A DNA stretch of 64,000 nt, taken from assembly GCA_963705525.1 (NCBI GenBank), contig CAVPJW010000003.1, forward strand, positions 124,001 through 188,000, in the 5' to 3' direction. The stretch is from CAVPJW01 sp963705525 (GTDB lineage Bacteria > Acidobacteriota > Vicinamibacteria > Vicinamibacterales > CAVPJW01). Under the pieces are notes generated by a model. The model was not told the DNA's origin. It ran no database searches and saw only the letters and a list, made by a program, of their open reading frames with translations. How positions within the stretch are numbered: position 1 is the stretch's first letter; the number at the start of each line of letters is the position of its first letter. A program made the translations under genes and the position numbers. Below are positions 17,645-26,744 of the stretch, piece after piece.

Positions 17645-18904
17645 CTACTCGTATCGGAGGGACTCGATCGGATCGAGGCGCGACGCGCGGAAGGCCGGCC
17701 AGAATCCGCTGAGCACACCGGCCGCTCCGAGGATCGCGACAGTGGCGAGCATGATGTCCGGTGACAGGACCAGGTTGATGTCGGTCTGCCCGGTAGGGTC
17801 GTCGAGCAGTTGCCCCAGGAACGGACGCGTTTTGATCATGAAGATGAGCAGGTAGGACAGGGCGATGCCCGTCACGCCTCCCATCGCCGTGATGGCGAGC
17901 GCTTCGAGGAGAAACTGCGCCAGGATGTGCCGGCGTCGGGCGCCAAGCGCCTTGCGAAGCCCGATCTCTCTCGTCCGCTCGGTGACGGACACCAGCATGA
18001 TGTTCATCACGCCGACGCCGCCTATCATGAGCGTCAGCGTTCCGATGAACACCAGCACGAACTGAAGGCCGCCCGTAATGCCGTCAAGCATGCCGACAAC
18101 TTCGGCCGAGTCGTCCATCCGGACCGCCCGCTCATCGCGGGGGTCGAAATGATGGCGCGCCGCGAGCACCTCGCGCACCTGCTTGACCGCGCGATCGTGG
18201 ACGGACGGATTCAGGCTCTGCACAACCACGTCGTCGAGGTAGTCCTGAGCCCAGACCTGCCTCGTCACGGTATGCGGAATGAACACCGAGAGCTTGTCGG
18301 GATAGAAGTAATTTGAGATTTGCGCCTTGTTGGGCATCACGCCGATCACTTCGAACGAGATGCCGTTGATACGGATGGTCTCGCCAAGCGGCGGGATATT
18401 GGTGAAGAGCCTGCGAGCGACTTCGGAACCGAGAAACGCCACGCGGCGATGATTCTCGACATCTTCGCCGTTCAGAAAACGTCCGGTCTCGGCCGTCTCG
18501 CTGCGCATGGTCCCGTACTCGGGCGAGACGCCGCGCACACCCGCATTGGTCTGACGGGTGCCGAATGCGATCGGCAGCGACTCCAGATATTCAGGACTGA
18601 CGAACTTGACGAGGCCGAGCTGTCGGATCGGCTCGATATCCTCGGCTTTGATGAAGATTCGCCGGCCGGCTCGTTCACCTCCGGCTTGAAGACTGGTCTG
18701 GCCGTTGCGCACGATGAACGTGCCGTCTGAGAACGCATTGCGGAAGCCGTACATCAGGGCACTGTGAAACCCGTTCCCATACGCCATCAACAGGACGACG
18801 GTCACGATACCCCAGGCAATCCCCAGCATCGTCAACGCCGCACGGAACCGATGCGCGGCGAGCGCGCTGGCCGCCTGCACCACGATTTCCCGGAACAGTC
18901 TCAT
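17645..18904 (-). CDS. MacB/FtsX-type ABC transporter permease
   Basis: 419 aa. N-terminal membrane helix (FRAALTMLGIAWGIVTVVLLMA), a large periplasmic domain (about 45-285), then three membrane helices in the FtsX domain with the conserved VTERTREIGLRKALGARRR cytoplasmic loop. It resembles the membrane half of MacB exporters but has no ATPase domain. Ends with the usual RLDPIESLRYE. Forms a run with the second permease and the membrane fusion protein upstream, so it should be part of a tripartite export system for peptides, lipoproteins or small molecules. Confidence 0.9.
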   Translation of the reverse strand: MRLFREIVVQAASALAAHRFRAALTMLGIAWGIVTVVLLMAYGNGFHSALMYGFRNAFSDGTFIVRNGQTSLQAGGERAGRRIFIKAEDIEPIRQLGLVKFVSPEYLESLPIAFGTRQTNAGVRGVSPEYGTMRSETAETGRFLNGEDVENHRRVAFLGSEVARRLFTNIPPLGETIRINGISFEVIGVMPNKAQISNYFYPDKLSVFIPHTVTRQVWAQDYLDDVVVQSLNPSVHDRAVKQVREVLAARHHFDPRDERAVRMDDSAEVVGMLDGITGGLQFVLVFIGTLTLMIGGVGVMNIMLVSVTERTREIGLRKALGARRRHILAQFLLEALAITAMGGVTGIALSYLLIFMIKTRPFLGQLLDDPTGQTDINLVLSPDIMLATVAILGAAGVLSGFWPAFRASRLDPIESLRYE

Positions 18905-18905
18905 G

Positions 18906-18958
18906 AACCCTGAACTCCCGAACCCTCAAGCCTTGGAATCCTGTAACCCCTGAACCCT
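18906..18958. repeat. GAACCCT-type short repeat array
   Basis: Units of GAACCCT and related 7-8 base words (GAACCCTGAACTCC, CCTTGGAATCC, CCCCTGAACCCT) fill the whole gap between the two permease genes. Confidence 0.6.
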
Positions 18959-20267
18959 ATGTGTCGTACCTGAGCGCTTCCACCGGCGGAAGCGCCGCCG
19001 CACGACGCGCCGGGTAGGTCGACGCGGCGACGCCGATGATCGTCAGCGCTCCGATGGAGAAGACCACCGTCGGCCACGTGATCACCATTCCAACGAATCG
19101 CTCGGGCATGGGCAACAGGTTGATCAGAGAGCAGAGTGCGTAGCCGCCAACCAGCCCGAGAAGCCCGCTGAACAAGGTCAGGAAGAGGCCTTCGCTGAAG
19201 AACTGACCCTGGATGACTCGCGGTGTGGCGCCGAGCGCCTTGCGCACGCCAATCTCCCGTGTCCGTTCCCTTACCGCAATGAGCATGATGTTCATCACCC
19301 CAATGCCGCCCAGCACGAGCGTGATGATGCTCACGCTGATGAAGAAGTCCTTCATCGCCTGGATCATCTTGCTGAACAGCACGGACTCGAGCGCCGTGTT
19401 CCAGAACGAAATCGCCTCGGGGTCCCGCGGATCGAAACGGTGGCGCGGCGCCAGGATGTCGCGAATCTCCTGTTCGACCGGCGTGCGGCCGTCGATGCCA
19501 AACAGATTCAACTTCTTCTCACGCTCCAGGTGCTTCCGGAAGTCGTCGGCAACCCTGACGTACGGCGCCGCAATGATGGCAGAGAGCGAATCCTTGGTGT
19601 CGAACTCCCCCTGCAGCGGAAAATCGCGTCGCATCGCGGCATACGGCACGAACAGCCGCTCGTCGTCCTGGCCCGTGTAGTTCGAGTCCTGCTTCTTCTT
19701 CCGGACACGGCCGACGACGGTGTAGGAGAGGCCGTTCAAGGACAGCATCGAACCGACCGGATTTCGATCGGCGAACAGCAGGCGACTCGCCTCGTGCCCG
19801 ATGACGACCACCCGCCGCGCGTCGCGCTCGTCGTCGTCGCCGATCAGGCGGCCGCGATCCACTTCGATCGTTCGAATCAGCTGAAACACGGGCCAGACGC
19901 CGCTCATCTGCAGCGAGCTGGAGTTGAAGGCGCTCTTGACGTTGACACCCGTTTTCATCAGCTCCGGCGACACGTATTCGATCAGCCGGGATCGTTCCCG
20001 GAGCTTGACCGCGTCATCGACCGACAGGCGGATCAGCCGACCCGATCGCTGGCCGCCTGCCTGGAGGCTGGTCCGCCCGTTCCGGATGATGACGATGTTC
20101 TTGCCGAGCTCGTCGAGGACCTGCTGGTTGCCGCGCTGGAACCCTTCGCCGAGCGCCGCCAGCACGACGATCGAGATGACTCCCCACATGATGCCGAACA
20201 TCGTGAGGAAGCTGCGCAGCTTGTTGGCTCGCAGATTGTCGAGCGATTGAAGGATGGCGGCCCGCAT
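18957..20267 (-). CDS. MacB/FtsX-type ABC transporter permease
   Basis: 436 aa, paralogue of the next gene. N-terminal helix (LRSFLTMFGIMWGVISIVVLAA), periplasmic MacB-like domain, and the FtsX domain with VRERTREIGVRKALGATPR between membrane helices. Ends ALPPVEALRYDT, the standard MacB terminus. No ATP-binding domain is fused and none lies beside it; the cognate ATPase must be encoded elsewhere or have been lost. ATG 20267. Lies 52 bases downstream of the membrane fusion protein gene and is almost certainly cotranscribed. Confidence 0.9.
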   Translation of the reverse strand: MRAAILQSLDNLRANKLRSFLTMFGIMWGVISIVVLAALGEGFQRGNQQVLDELGKNIVIIRNGRTSLQAGGQRSGRLIRLSVDDAVKLRERSRLIEYVSPELMKTGVNVKSAFNSSSLQMSGVWPVFQLIRTIEVDRGRLIGDDDERDARRVVVIGHEASRLLFADRNPVGSMLSLNGLSYTVVGRVRKKKQDSNYTGQDDERLFVPYAAMRRDFPLQGEFDTKDSLSAIIAAPYVRVADDFRKHLEREKKLNLFGIDGRTPVEQEIRDILAPRHRFDPRDPEAISFWNTALESVLFSKMIQAMKDFFISVSIITLVLGGIGVMNIMLIAVRERTREIGVRKALGATPRVIQGQFFSEGLFLTLFSGLLGLVGGYALCSLINLLPMPERFVGMVITWPTVVFSIGALTIIGVAASTYPARRAAALPPVEALRYDT

Positions 20268-20319
20268 GGCGGATGCTCGGGCGATGGGCAGCCGCGTGGC
20301 CGGCCATCTGGGGTGCCCG

Positions 20320-21516
20320 TCAGCTCGGCAACAGGAGCTTGTCGCCCGGCTTGAGGCCCTCGATCACCTGGGTCTTGTTTCCGTTGCCGACGCCGAGCTT
20401 CACCTGGACCCGCCGCGTGCCGTCCTTGCCGCGCGGATCGATGAGATCGACCGAGGCGTTGCGCGATGCGTCGTACAGGATGGCGGCTTCCGGAATGATG
20501 AGCGAGTCGGGATGCTCTTCGAGAATGATCTCCGCATTGGCTGTCATCATGGCCTTGAGCTCTCCGCCAGGATTGTCGATCGAGACTTTCACCTCGAAGT
20601 TGGTGACGTTGTCTTTCTCGACGCCCATCGGCGAGATCTGTGTGACCTTCCCCTGGAAGGTCCGATCCTTGAAAGTCTCGACGCTGATGCGGCACGCCTG
20701 ACCGAGACGGACGCGGCCGATATCGCTCTCGTCCACCTTTCCACGCACGAACACGTGACTGATGTCTCCGAGCGTGATGACGGGCGTCGCTGCCGCGCCG
20801 AGATTGAGGATGGACGAGACCGGGCTGCCCATCTCGACCTGCCGCGCGAGAATGGTGCCCCTGATCGGCGCGCGAATCGTGGCGTTTGCCAGTTCCTCGG
20901 CCGCGCGATCGACGGTGGCTCGGGTCTGCGCAACGTTCGCTCTGGCTTCCGACACTTGCGCCTGGGCAACCGAAAGCTGAGTCTTTGCGGCTCGCTGTCT
21001 GTTCAGCGCGGTTTCATAGACGCCCTTCGCCTCGTCCAGGCCCGATTGCGCGATGAGCTTCTGCTCGAAGAGAGAATTGGCGCGCTGGTACGCGCGTTGC
21101 GCGAACTCGACATCCGGCCCTTCGGCTTCGATGGTGTTCTTCCTGAGCGCCGCCTCGGCCGCGGTCAGACTCGCCTCGGCGCCTTCCAGCGATGCGCGCG
21201 CCTCACGTAGCCGGGCGTTCAGATTCTCCTTGTCGAGCTCGACCAGCACATCGCCTTCATTGACGACCTGATCGACGTCGACATTCAGCACCTTGATGAT
21301 GCCGTTGGCCTTCGACTTGATCTCGACCTTCGTCACAGGTTCGATCTTGCCGGTCGCCACAACGGACCGCACCATCGTGCCCTTCTCCGCGGTGGCAATG
21401 CGAGAGGCCTCGAACTCGGGAGCCGCGCCATCGAGGGTTTGAAATCCCCACAGACCCGCGACGATGGCGACAACGACGGCCGAACCGTACATGGCGTATT
21501 TCCGCGGCCTGCTCAT
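20320..21516 (-). CDS. Periplasmic membrane fusion protein (HlyD/MacA family)
   Basis: 398 aa adaptor that would link the permeases to an outer-membrane channel. ATG 21516 is preceded by GGAGGTCGGAGG. N-terminal membrane anchor (AMYGSAVVVAIVAGLWGF), first half-lipoyl segment VVATGKIEPVTKVEIKSKANG, a long coiled coil (about residues 95-190, rich in Ala, Glu and Arg), second half-lipoyl TIRAPIRGTILARQVEMGSPVS, then beta-barrel and membrane-proximal domains. First gene of the export run followed by two permeases and an amidohydrolase. Confidence 0.9.
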   Translation of the reverse strand: MSRPRKYAMYGSAVVVAIVAGLWGFQTLDGAAPEFEASRIATAEKGTMVRSVVATGKIEPVTKVEIKSKANGIIKVLNVDVDQVVNEGDVLVELDKENLNARLREARASLEGAEASLTAAEAALRKNTIEAEGPDVEFAQRAYQRANSLFEQKLIAQSGLDEAKGVYETALNRQRAAKTQLSVAQAQVSEARANVAQTRATVDRAAEELANATIRAPIRGTILARQVEMGSPVSSILNLGAAATPVITLGDISHVFVRGKVDESDIGRVRLGQACRISVETFKDRTFQGKVTQISPMGVEKDNVTNFEVKVSIDNPGGELKAMMTANAEIILEEHPDSLIIPEAAILYDASRNASVDLIDPRGKDGTRRVQVKLGVGNGNKTQVIEGLKPGDKLLLPS

Positions 21517-21603
21517 CCTCCGACCTCCCCTGTCTGTCTTGTTACGTAAAAGCGGCCCCGGAAGTTCGCGTATGATCGTAGGATCTGGGGACGGACGACG
21601 ATC

Positions 21604-21924
21604 ATGTGGATTCTGAAATCGACCGGGAAAGATGGGAAGAAAACGGTCACGTTTCGGTTGACTTCCGGGGCCGTCAAGACAATCGGCCGCGCCCCGCGCG
21701 CGGATTTCATCGTGGACGCGGCGATGGTGTCGAGGGTTCACTGCCGGCTTTCGGCGACGGACACCGATCGCCTGGAACTGAAAGACCTCCGCAGCACGAA
21801 CGGCACCTTCGTCAACGGCCGACGAGTCGAGAACGCACGGCTCGCGCCGGGCGACCTCATCCGAATCGGTCGCATCGAGCTGGCGGTTTCGAAGGAATCG
21901 AAGGGCGACCGAAAGAGCGACTGA
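21604..21924 (+). CDS. FHA domain protein
   Basis: 106 aa that is essentially a single forkhead-associated domain, which binds phosphothreonine peptides. Landmarks are TIGRAPRADFIV, MVSRVHCRL and LRSTNGTFVNGRRV, giving the conserved Gly-Arg, Ser-x-x-His and Thr-Asn-Gly positions. It is a plausible reader for a Ser/Thr kinase such as the one at 171-2585, but no physical link supports that specific pair. Divergent from the membrane fusion protein; the 87-base gap holds both starts. Confidence 0.88.
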   Translation: MWILKSTGKDGKKTVTFRLTSGAVKTIGRAPRADFIVDAAMVSRVHCRLSATDTDRLELKDLRSTNGTFVNGRRVENARLAPGDLIRIGRIELAVSKESKGDRKSD

Positions 21925-21928
21925 ACGC

Positions 21929-22573
21929 TCAAGCGCCGACGAGAAACGGGTTGGTCCGGCGCTCGTGACCGATGCTCGTGGCGGGACCGTGCCCCGGAAA
22001 TACCTGGGCATCGTCGCCAAACGCGAACAGCACACGGGTAATCGAATCGATCAGCGTGGGGTAATCGCCGCCCGGCAGGTCGGTTCTACCGATTGAACCC
22101 GCAAAAAGCGTGTCTCCCACGAACAGCATGTTCCCGGAGGTTCCCACTCTGCCCACCTGGAGGCAGACTCCGCCGGGACAGTGCCCTGGTGTGTGATGAG
22201 GCTGGGCCTGGTAATGGCCAAACACAATCGCTTCGCCAGATCGGTAGAACTTGTCGACGGGAGGCGGCTGCTCAACCGTCAACCCGAACATGCGCCCCTG
22301 AATCTCGGCAGCCTCGTACAGCGGCAGATCGTCCCGGTGCAGATGAACCGGCACCTTCAGCACTTCGGTCGCCCGCCTGACCCCAGTGATGTGGTCGACA
22401 TGCGCGTGCGTGAGGAGGATGTGTCGGACGTTCAGCTTCTCAGATCGGACGACCTCGAGCAGTTCCTCGACCTCGTCGCCGGGATCGATGACGACGGCCT
22501 CGAGGGTCTCTTCGCATCCAAGGACGAATCCGTTCTTGAAGAAAGGCGCCGCCGCGCGTGTTTCGAGAAGCAT
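21929..22573 (-). CDS. MBL-fold hydrolase (glyoxalase II-like)
   Basis: 214 aa metallo-beta-lactamase-fold enzyme. The zinc motif is LLTHAHVDHITG, with further ligands in HHTPGHCPGG, FVGDTLFAGSIGRTD and FPGHGPATSI. This pattern fits the hydroxyacylglutathione-hydrolase-like group, single domain and cytosolic; the substrate could be a thioester such as S-lactoylglutathione but Gram-negative genomes carry many such paralogues. Convergent with the FHA gene (four bases between ends) and divergent from the gene at 22594. Confidence 0.85.
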   Translation of the reverse strand: MLLETRAAAPFFKNGFVLGCEETLEAVVIDPGDEVEELLEVVRSEKLNVRHILLTHAHVDHITGVRRATEVLKVPVHLHRDDLPLYEAAEIQGRMFGLTVEQPPPVDKFYRSGEAIVFGHYQAQPHHTPGHCPGGVCLQVGRVGTSGNMLFVGDTLFAGSIGRTDLPGGDYPTLIDSITRVLFAFGDDAQVFPGHGPATSIGHERRTNPFLVGA

Positions 22574-22593
22574 TGCGGCATAGGATAACGCGA

Positions 22594-22950
22594 ATGGTTC
22601 TGGTCGCAGTCGATGACCTGATGTTCACCTCGAAGATTTCAGCGGCCGCTAAGGGCGTCGGCGCAGACCTGGTCTTCGTCCGAACGCCCGACGAGTTGCT
22701 GACCAGGGCCCGCTCGCAGACGCCGCGTCTCATCATCTTCGACCTGAACAGCGCGCGACTCCAGCCTGTTGCCACGGTCGCCGCGCTCAAAGCCGACAGC
22801 AGCCTGGCATCGATTCGCACGCTGGGATTCGTCTCGCACGTGGAGAGCGATCTCATCGCACAGGTGCGTACGGCTGGCATCGACGAGGTGCTCGCGCGAT
22901 CGGCATTCGCCATGCGGCTGCCAGAGATTCTTGCCGGAGCGGCCGAATGA
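22594..22950 (+). CDS. Receiver-like (pseudo-receiver) protein
   Basis: 118 aa alpha/beta protein shaped like a response regulator receiver: MVLVAVDDLMF (acidic pair), RLIIFDLNSAR (candidate phosphorylation Asp), then TLGFVSHVES. The conserved lysine near the C-terminus seems replaced (VLARSAF), so phosphorylation chemistry is doubtful. ATG 22594 is preferred to the upstream start at 22558, which overlaps the divergent gene. Its stop overlaps the ATG of the threonine dehydratase gene by four bases, so the two are translated together. Confidence 0.7.
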   Translation: MVLVAVDDLMFTSKISAAAKGVGADLVFVRTPDELLTRARSQTPRLIIFDLNSARLQPVATVAALKADSSLASIRTLGFVSHVESDLIAQVRTAGIDEVLARSAFAMRLPEILAGAAE

Positions 22951-23930
22951 TCACCGTCACCGATGTGCTCAAGGCACGCCGCCGGATTGCGCCGTTTATC
23001 AGGCCCACTCCCCTCGTCCGATCCGCTTGGCTGTCGGACGCCTCGGGCCGCGACGTCTATCTCAAGCTGGAGTCTCAGCAGATCACCGGATCGTTCAAGG
23101 CCCGCGGGGCTTTCGCCGCCACGCTGGCTCGGTTGGATCGCGCGGCGGGCGCACCAATCCGGTTCGTCACTGCGTCGGCCGGCAACCACGGACGCGCCCT
23201 CGCCTGCGCCGGCGAAGCGCTTGGTGTTCCCGTGACGGTGTTCACCGCAAAGGGCGCGCCGAGGACCAAGCTCGATGCGATCAGGCGGCATCACGCAGAC
23301 CTTCGCGCCGTCGGCGAGACGTACGACGACGCGGAAACGCTGGCCAGGGAATTTCCACGAGAGAAAGGGCTGGAGTTCGTGTCCGCCTACAGCGACCCGG
23401 ACATCCTCGCCGGCACGGGAACGATCGCGCTGGAGATCCTCGCGGATCTTCCAACTGTGGATGAGATCGTGGTGCCGATTGGCGGAGGCGGCTTGATCGG
23501 CGGCATCGCCGCCACGGTCCGGTCAATCCAGGAGTCGGTTCGGGTCGTCGGCGTCGAAGCCGCGGCGTCCACGCCGTTCACGGCCAGTCTGAACGCGGGC
23601 CGTCTCACCAAAGTGGATGTCCGCGACACCGTGGCGGACGGACTCGCCGGCAATCTCGACCCGGACACCTTGACATTCGACTACGTCCGGAAATTCGTGG
23701 ATCACGTTGCCATCGCCACTGAGGACGACCTGTATCGCGCCGTTACCGGCCTCGTCCGACACGAGCATCAGATCGCCGAAGGTGCGGGCGCTGCAGGCGT
23801 CGCCGCGGTGCTGAATGGTCAGGCCGGCCGCGGCCGGGCCGTCGCGGTCGTCGTATCTGGATCCAATATCGATCTGGAGACGTTGATGGGCGTGCTGACT
23901 GCGACCGGGCACGCCGAAGTCTCGCGCTAG
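22947..23930 (+). CDS. Threonine/serine dehydratase (PLP-dependent)
   Basis: 327 aa fold-type II PLP enzyme that deaminates threonine to 2-oxobutyrate, or serine to pyruvate. The PLP lysine is in GSFKARGAF; ASAGNHGRALA binds the substrate carboxylate; PIGGGGLIGGIAA holds the phosphate. There is no C-terminal ACT regulatory domain, so it is the short, catabolic-type enzyme and should not respond to isoleucine in the way IlvA does. Coupled by a four-base overlap to the receiver-like gene, and overlaps the end of the VWFA gene by four bases. Confidence 0.9.
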   Translation: MITVTDVLKARRRIAPFIRPTPLVRSAWLSDASGRDVYLKLESQQITGSFKARGAFAATLARLDRAAGAPIRFVTASAGNHGRALACAGEALGVPVTVFTAKGAPRTKLDAIRRHHADLRAVGETYDDAETLAREFPREKGLEFVSAYSDPDILAGTGTIALEILADLPTVDEIVVPIGGGGLIGGIAATVRSIQESVRVVGVEAAASTPFTASLNAGRLTKVDVRDTVADGLAGNLDPDTLTFDYVRKFVDHVAIATEDDLYRAVTGLVRHEHQIAEGAGAAGVAAVLNGQAGRGRAVAVVVSGSNIDLETLMGVLTATGHAEVSR

Positions 23931-24868
23931 CGGCTTGGCGACGGTCCGGACTCCGAGAGAGGCGGGGATTCCAGTCCGAGCCCCCAGACCGTCGCCCCCA
24001 CCATGTTCACGCCAATTCTCAGGTCCTTCGATGGCGGTGCATCGTCGGGAACGATGTACTCGAGCACGACTTCGGCGGCAATCCGCGACGCGAGACTCCG
24101 CAGCGTGCCCTCGAAGCCCGTACTGCCGAGCACCTGTTTATACTGACCACGCGTCCGGAGGGCCAGACCTTCCAAGGCCTGTTGCAGCTGCTGCGACGCG
24201 TCAGCCGCAGCGGCGCTGGAGTCGAGGCGCAGGCGGGGACGACGAAGGTAGCCTCCGGCTTTTGGCGAACGGGCTTCGATCACGTGCACCATCGAGTGGC
24301 TCGCCAGAACGGGCCGCGCCACTTCGCCAGGCGTTCGCCGGCTCTGATCGAAACCGCCTGCCGATACCACGACGATCATGCTCAGAGGGGAATTGCGTTT
24401 CTGGAGGTCCTTGGCCACCTGGATGATGCCGTCCAGCACGTGACTTTCCATGTCGGGACGCGCAAAGAGGCCATTGACCGCGCCTACCACATCGGGATGC
24501 TCGCTGTCGAAGCTCACGATGGTGTCGGGCACGTCACCGAATGTCGTCAGCGACACGTGGCGATCCTTGAGGCGCTCTGAAAAGCTTGCGACGGCCTCGC
24601 GCATCTTGATAAAGCTCTGTCGAGCCGTGTTACTCGTATCGAGAAGAATCGCGATCGGATAGTTGGCATGGCGGACATCCAGCGTCTCCCGCGTCACGCC
24701 GTTTTCCTCGACCACGAAGTCCGATGGCCCGAGCCCCTGCACCACGCCGCCGGCGGCGTCGGTTACACTCACCAGCACGAAACGGGTATTGAGAGGCTTC
24801 TGCGCCAGAAGCGCAGTTACTGGCAGGAGTGCCAGGCCGATGATCGCGATGCGATGGTTGTGAAACAT
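23927..24868 (-). CDS. Secreted VWFA-related Acidobacterial domain protein
   Basis: 313 aa. Signal peptide from ATG 24868 (IAIIGLALLPVTALLAQ), then a short beta domain of the type seen before these VWA domains (FVLVSVTDAAGGVV, DFVVEENGV), then a von Willebrand A domain whose metal site starts ILLDTSNTA (D-x-S) and continues SMIVVVSAGGFDQS. Families with this VWFA-related layout are characteristic of Acidobacteriota and are the best taxonomic marker in the window. Function is unknown, probably protein binding in the periplasm. Confidence 0.85.
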   Translation of the reverse strand: MFHNHRIAIIGLALLPVTALLAQKPLNTRFVLVSVTDAAGGVVQGLGPSDFVVEENGVTRETLDVRHANYPIAILLDTSNTARQSFIKMREAVASFSERLKDRHVSLTTFGDVPDTIVSFDSEHPDVVGAVNGLFARPDMESHVLDGIIQVAKDLQKRNSPLSMIVVVSAGGFDQSRRTPGEVARPVLASHSMVHVIEARSPKAGGYLRRPRLRLDSSAAAADASQQLQQALEGLALRTRGQYKQVLGSTGFEGTLRSLASRIAAEVVLEYIVPDDAPPSKDLRIGVNMVGATVWGLGLESPPLSESGPSPSR

Positions 24869-24960
24869 GCTGTCCAGGGCGCGAGCACGATGGCCCGAAA
24901 CCTGATTATCCATAAAACGAGGCCCGGAGGTCGTGGAATTCGACGGCCCGGGGGAACGCC

Positions 24961-25299
24961 ATGCCGATGATTTCCCTGGCCGATTTCGAGAACGTTGACA
25001 TCCGGGTCGGCAGGATCGCGACGGTTGAAGACTTTCCGCAGGCCCGTAAACCGGCCTACAAGCTGACTATCGACTTCGGGCCGGAGATTGGTGTGAAAAA
25101 ATCCTCGGCGCAGCTGCCCGCGCGCTACACGAAGGATGAGCTGCATGGCAGACTGGTGCTGGCGGTGGTCAATTTCCCGCCGCGTCAGATCGGGCCGTTC
25201 ATGTCCGAGGTGCTCACGCTCGGCGTGCCGGACGCCGACCAGCGCGTGATCCTCATCGGACCCGACAGGGACGTTCCCCTCGGCGGGAAACTGTTCTGA
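24961..25299 (+). CDS. csaA: tRNA-binding protein CsaA
   Basis: 112 aa OB-fold protein of the CsaA/EMAP-II type, a small homodimer that binds tRNA and has been described as a secretion chaperone. FENVDIRVGRIATVEDFPQARKP and KKSSAQL match the family closely, and VLTLGVPD is the usual C-terminal strand. Length is normal. ATG 24961 is the only sensible start. The end is seven bases from the convergent M20 peptidase gene. Confidence 0.9.
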   Translation: MPMISLADFENVDIRVGRIATVEDFPQARKPAYKLTIDFGPEIGVKKSSAQLPARYTKDELHGRLVLAVVNFPPRQIGPFMSEVLTLGVPDADQRVILIGPDRDVPLGGKLF

Positions 25300-25305
25300 C
25301 GCGCG

Positions 25306-26607
25306 TCAGCCGAGCTCACGCTCCCCTATCAGATCGAGGATCGCTAGCGCCAAGACCTTGGTCGAATTGACGAGGTCGTCGATGCCGCACCATTCGTCGG
25401 GTTGGTGCGCGAGCTCGAGGATGCCGGGACCGTACGCGATGCAGTGCGGTATGCCGCCGATTCGCGTGACGTGCTTGTGGTCGTACGTCCCGGGGCTGGC
25501 CACGAGAGTCGCCGCGCGCCCGAGCACCGTTTGTATCGCCCGGTCCACGGTCCGAATGACCGGCGAGTCGTCCGGCGTTCTGACGGGGTGCACGATGAGC
25601 AGGTCTTCGATCTGGTAGCGAAAGCCCGGTACTCGGGATGCCACCGCTTCGATGAGGGCGACCACCTCGGCCCGCGCCGCGTCGAATCCCTCTTCGAGCA
25701 AGAAACGGCGATCGAACACGGCCGTGCATCGATCGGCCACGCACGGCGTCTGAATGCCGTCCACGGGCTGACCTCCCTGGATAGCATTCACGTTCAACGT
25801 CGCATGGCGGGCCGCTTCTGGCACGACCGGAACGCTCGTTGTCCGTGACGCCAGCTGCGGCAGCAAGTCTTTGTGCATCGACTCGAGCAGCCGCGACATG
25901 TGGTCGATGGCGCTGACGCCGAGGAACGGCATGCTCCCATGTGCGATGCGGCCCTCCGTCGTCACTGAGAACCAGTACACCCCACGATGCCCGATGCAGA
26001 TCCGATCGACGTTGAGCGGCTCGGGAATGATGACGTAATCCGTGCGAGACTTCGAAATCCGGCCAGACGCTGTCAGGAAGCCGACGCCGGCGAGGCCTCC
26101 GCTTTCTTCATCGACCGTTCCGCTGATTTCGAGCGTGCCGCGAAGGTGCGCACCGGCGCGTCGGACGGCCTCGGCCGCGTAGATCGCCGCCGCGAGGCCG
26201 GCCTTCATGTCGCAGCTGCCACGTCCGTAGAGCCGACCGTCGCGAACGATGCCGCCGAACGGATCGACGGACCAGCCGTCACCCGCCGGAACGACATCGA
26301 AGTGACCGTTCAGGTGCAGGACCGGACTGTTCGACGGTCCGCGCCTCGTGCCGATGACATTGATCCGTGGATGCGCTGAGGTGTTCTCGGGCCGACCGGT
26401 GGCTTCGACGTATTCAAGTGCAAAGCCGCAGCGTTCGAGATGCCTTCCGATGGCCTGAGCGCAGTCGGCGTAATGCTCGCCGGGAGGATTGACGGTCGGG
26501 ATCCGGACGAGCTCCGCGGCGCACGAAACGACCTCGTCGGCGAGAGCATCGACCTCGTTCAGGATCCGATCGACGATGTCACCGGCCGCCCGGTGCGGAT
26601 TCCTCAT
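25306..26607 (-). CDS. M20 family metallopeptidase (ArgE/DapE/ACY1)
   Basis: 433 aa cytosolic zinc hydrolase of N-acyl amino acids or dipeptides. Metal and catalytic residues are visible in LHLNGHFDVVPAGDGW (H-x-D), GRGSCDMKAGLAA (bridging Asp) and TVDEESGG (catalytic and ligand Glu), with GTYDHKHV near the end. ATG 26607 is preferred since the upstream frame is a heptamer repeat. It is divergent from the P1 peptidase gene. Substrate is not determined by sequence; DapE, ArgE and acetylornithine deacetylase-like relatives all share these motifs. Confidence 0.88.
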   Translation of the reverse strand: MRNPHRAAGDIVDRILNEVDALADEVVSCAAELVRIPTVNPPGEHYADCAQAIGRHLERCGFALEYVEATGRPENTSAHPRINVIGTRRGPSNSPVLHLNGHFDVVPAGDGWSVDPFGGIVRDGRLYGRGSCDMKAGLAAAIYAAEAVRRAGAHLRGTLEISGTVDEESGGLAGVGFLTASGRISKSRTDYVIIPEPLNVDRICIGHRGVYWFSVTTEGRIAHGSMPFLGVSAIDHMSRLLESMHKDLLPQLASRTTSVPVVPEAARHATLNVNAIQGGQPVDGIQTPCVADRCTAVFDRRFLLEEGFDAARAEVVALIEAVASRVPGFRYQIEDLLIVHPVRTPDDSPVIRTVDRAIQTVLGRAATLVASPGTYDHKHVTRIGGIPHCIAYGPGILELAHQPDEWCGIDDLVNSTKVLALAILDLIGERELG

Positions 26608-26634
26608 TGCGCGCGACTCATCTTTTGCGACTCG

Positions 26635-26662
26635 TTGCTCATTGCTCATTGCTCATTGCTGA
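26635..26662. repeat. Heptamer array (TTGCTCA type)
   Basis: Three perfect TTGCTCA units plus TTGCTGA in exact 7-base register, in the gap between the divergent M20 and P1 peptidase genes. A degenerate TTGCGAC unit precedes it. Confidence 0.8.
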
Positions 26663-26744
26663 TTTCTCCGCCCCGCCTTACGATACCATCCTTCCAATCG
26701 GCCGCGAGTGCGACCGATCCGCCTTCTGCGAGGAGTCCGACGCC

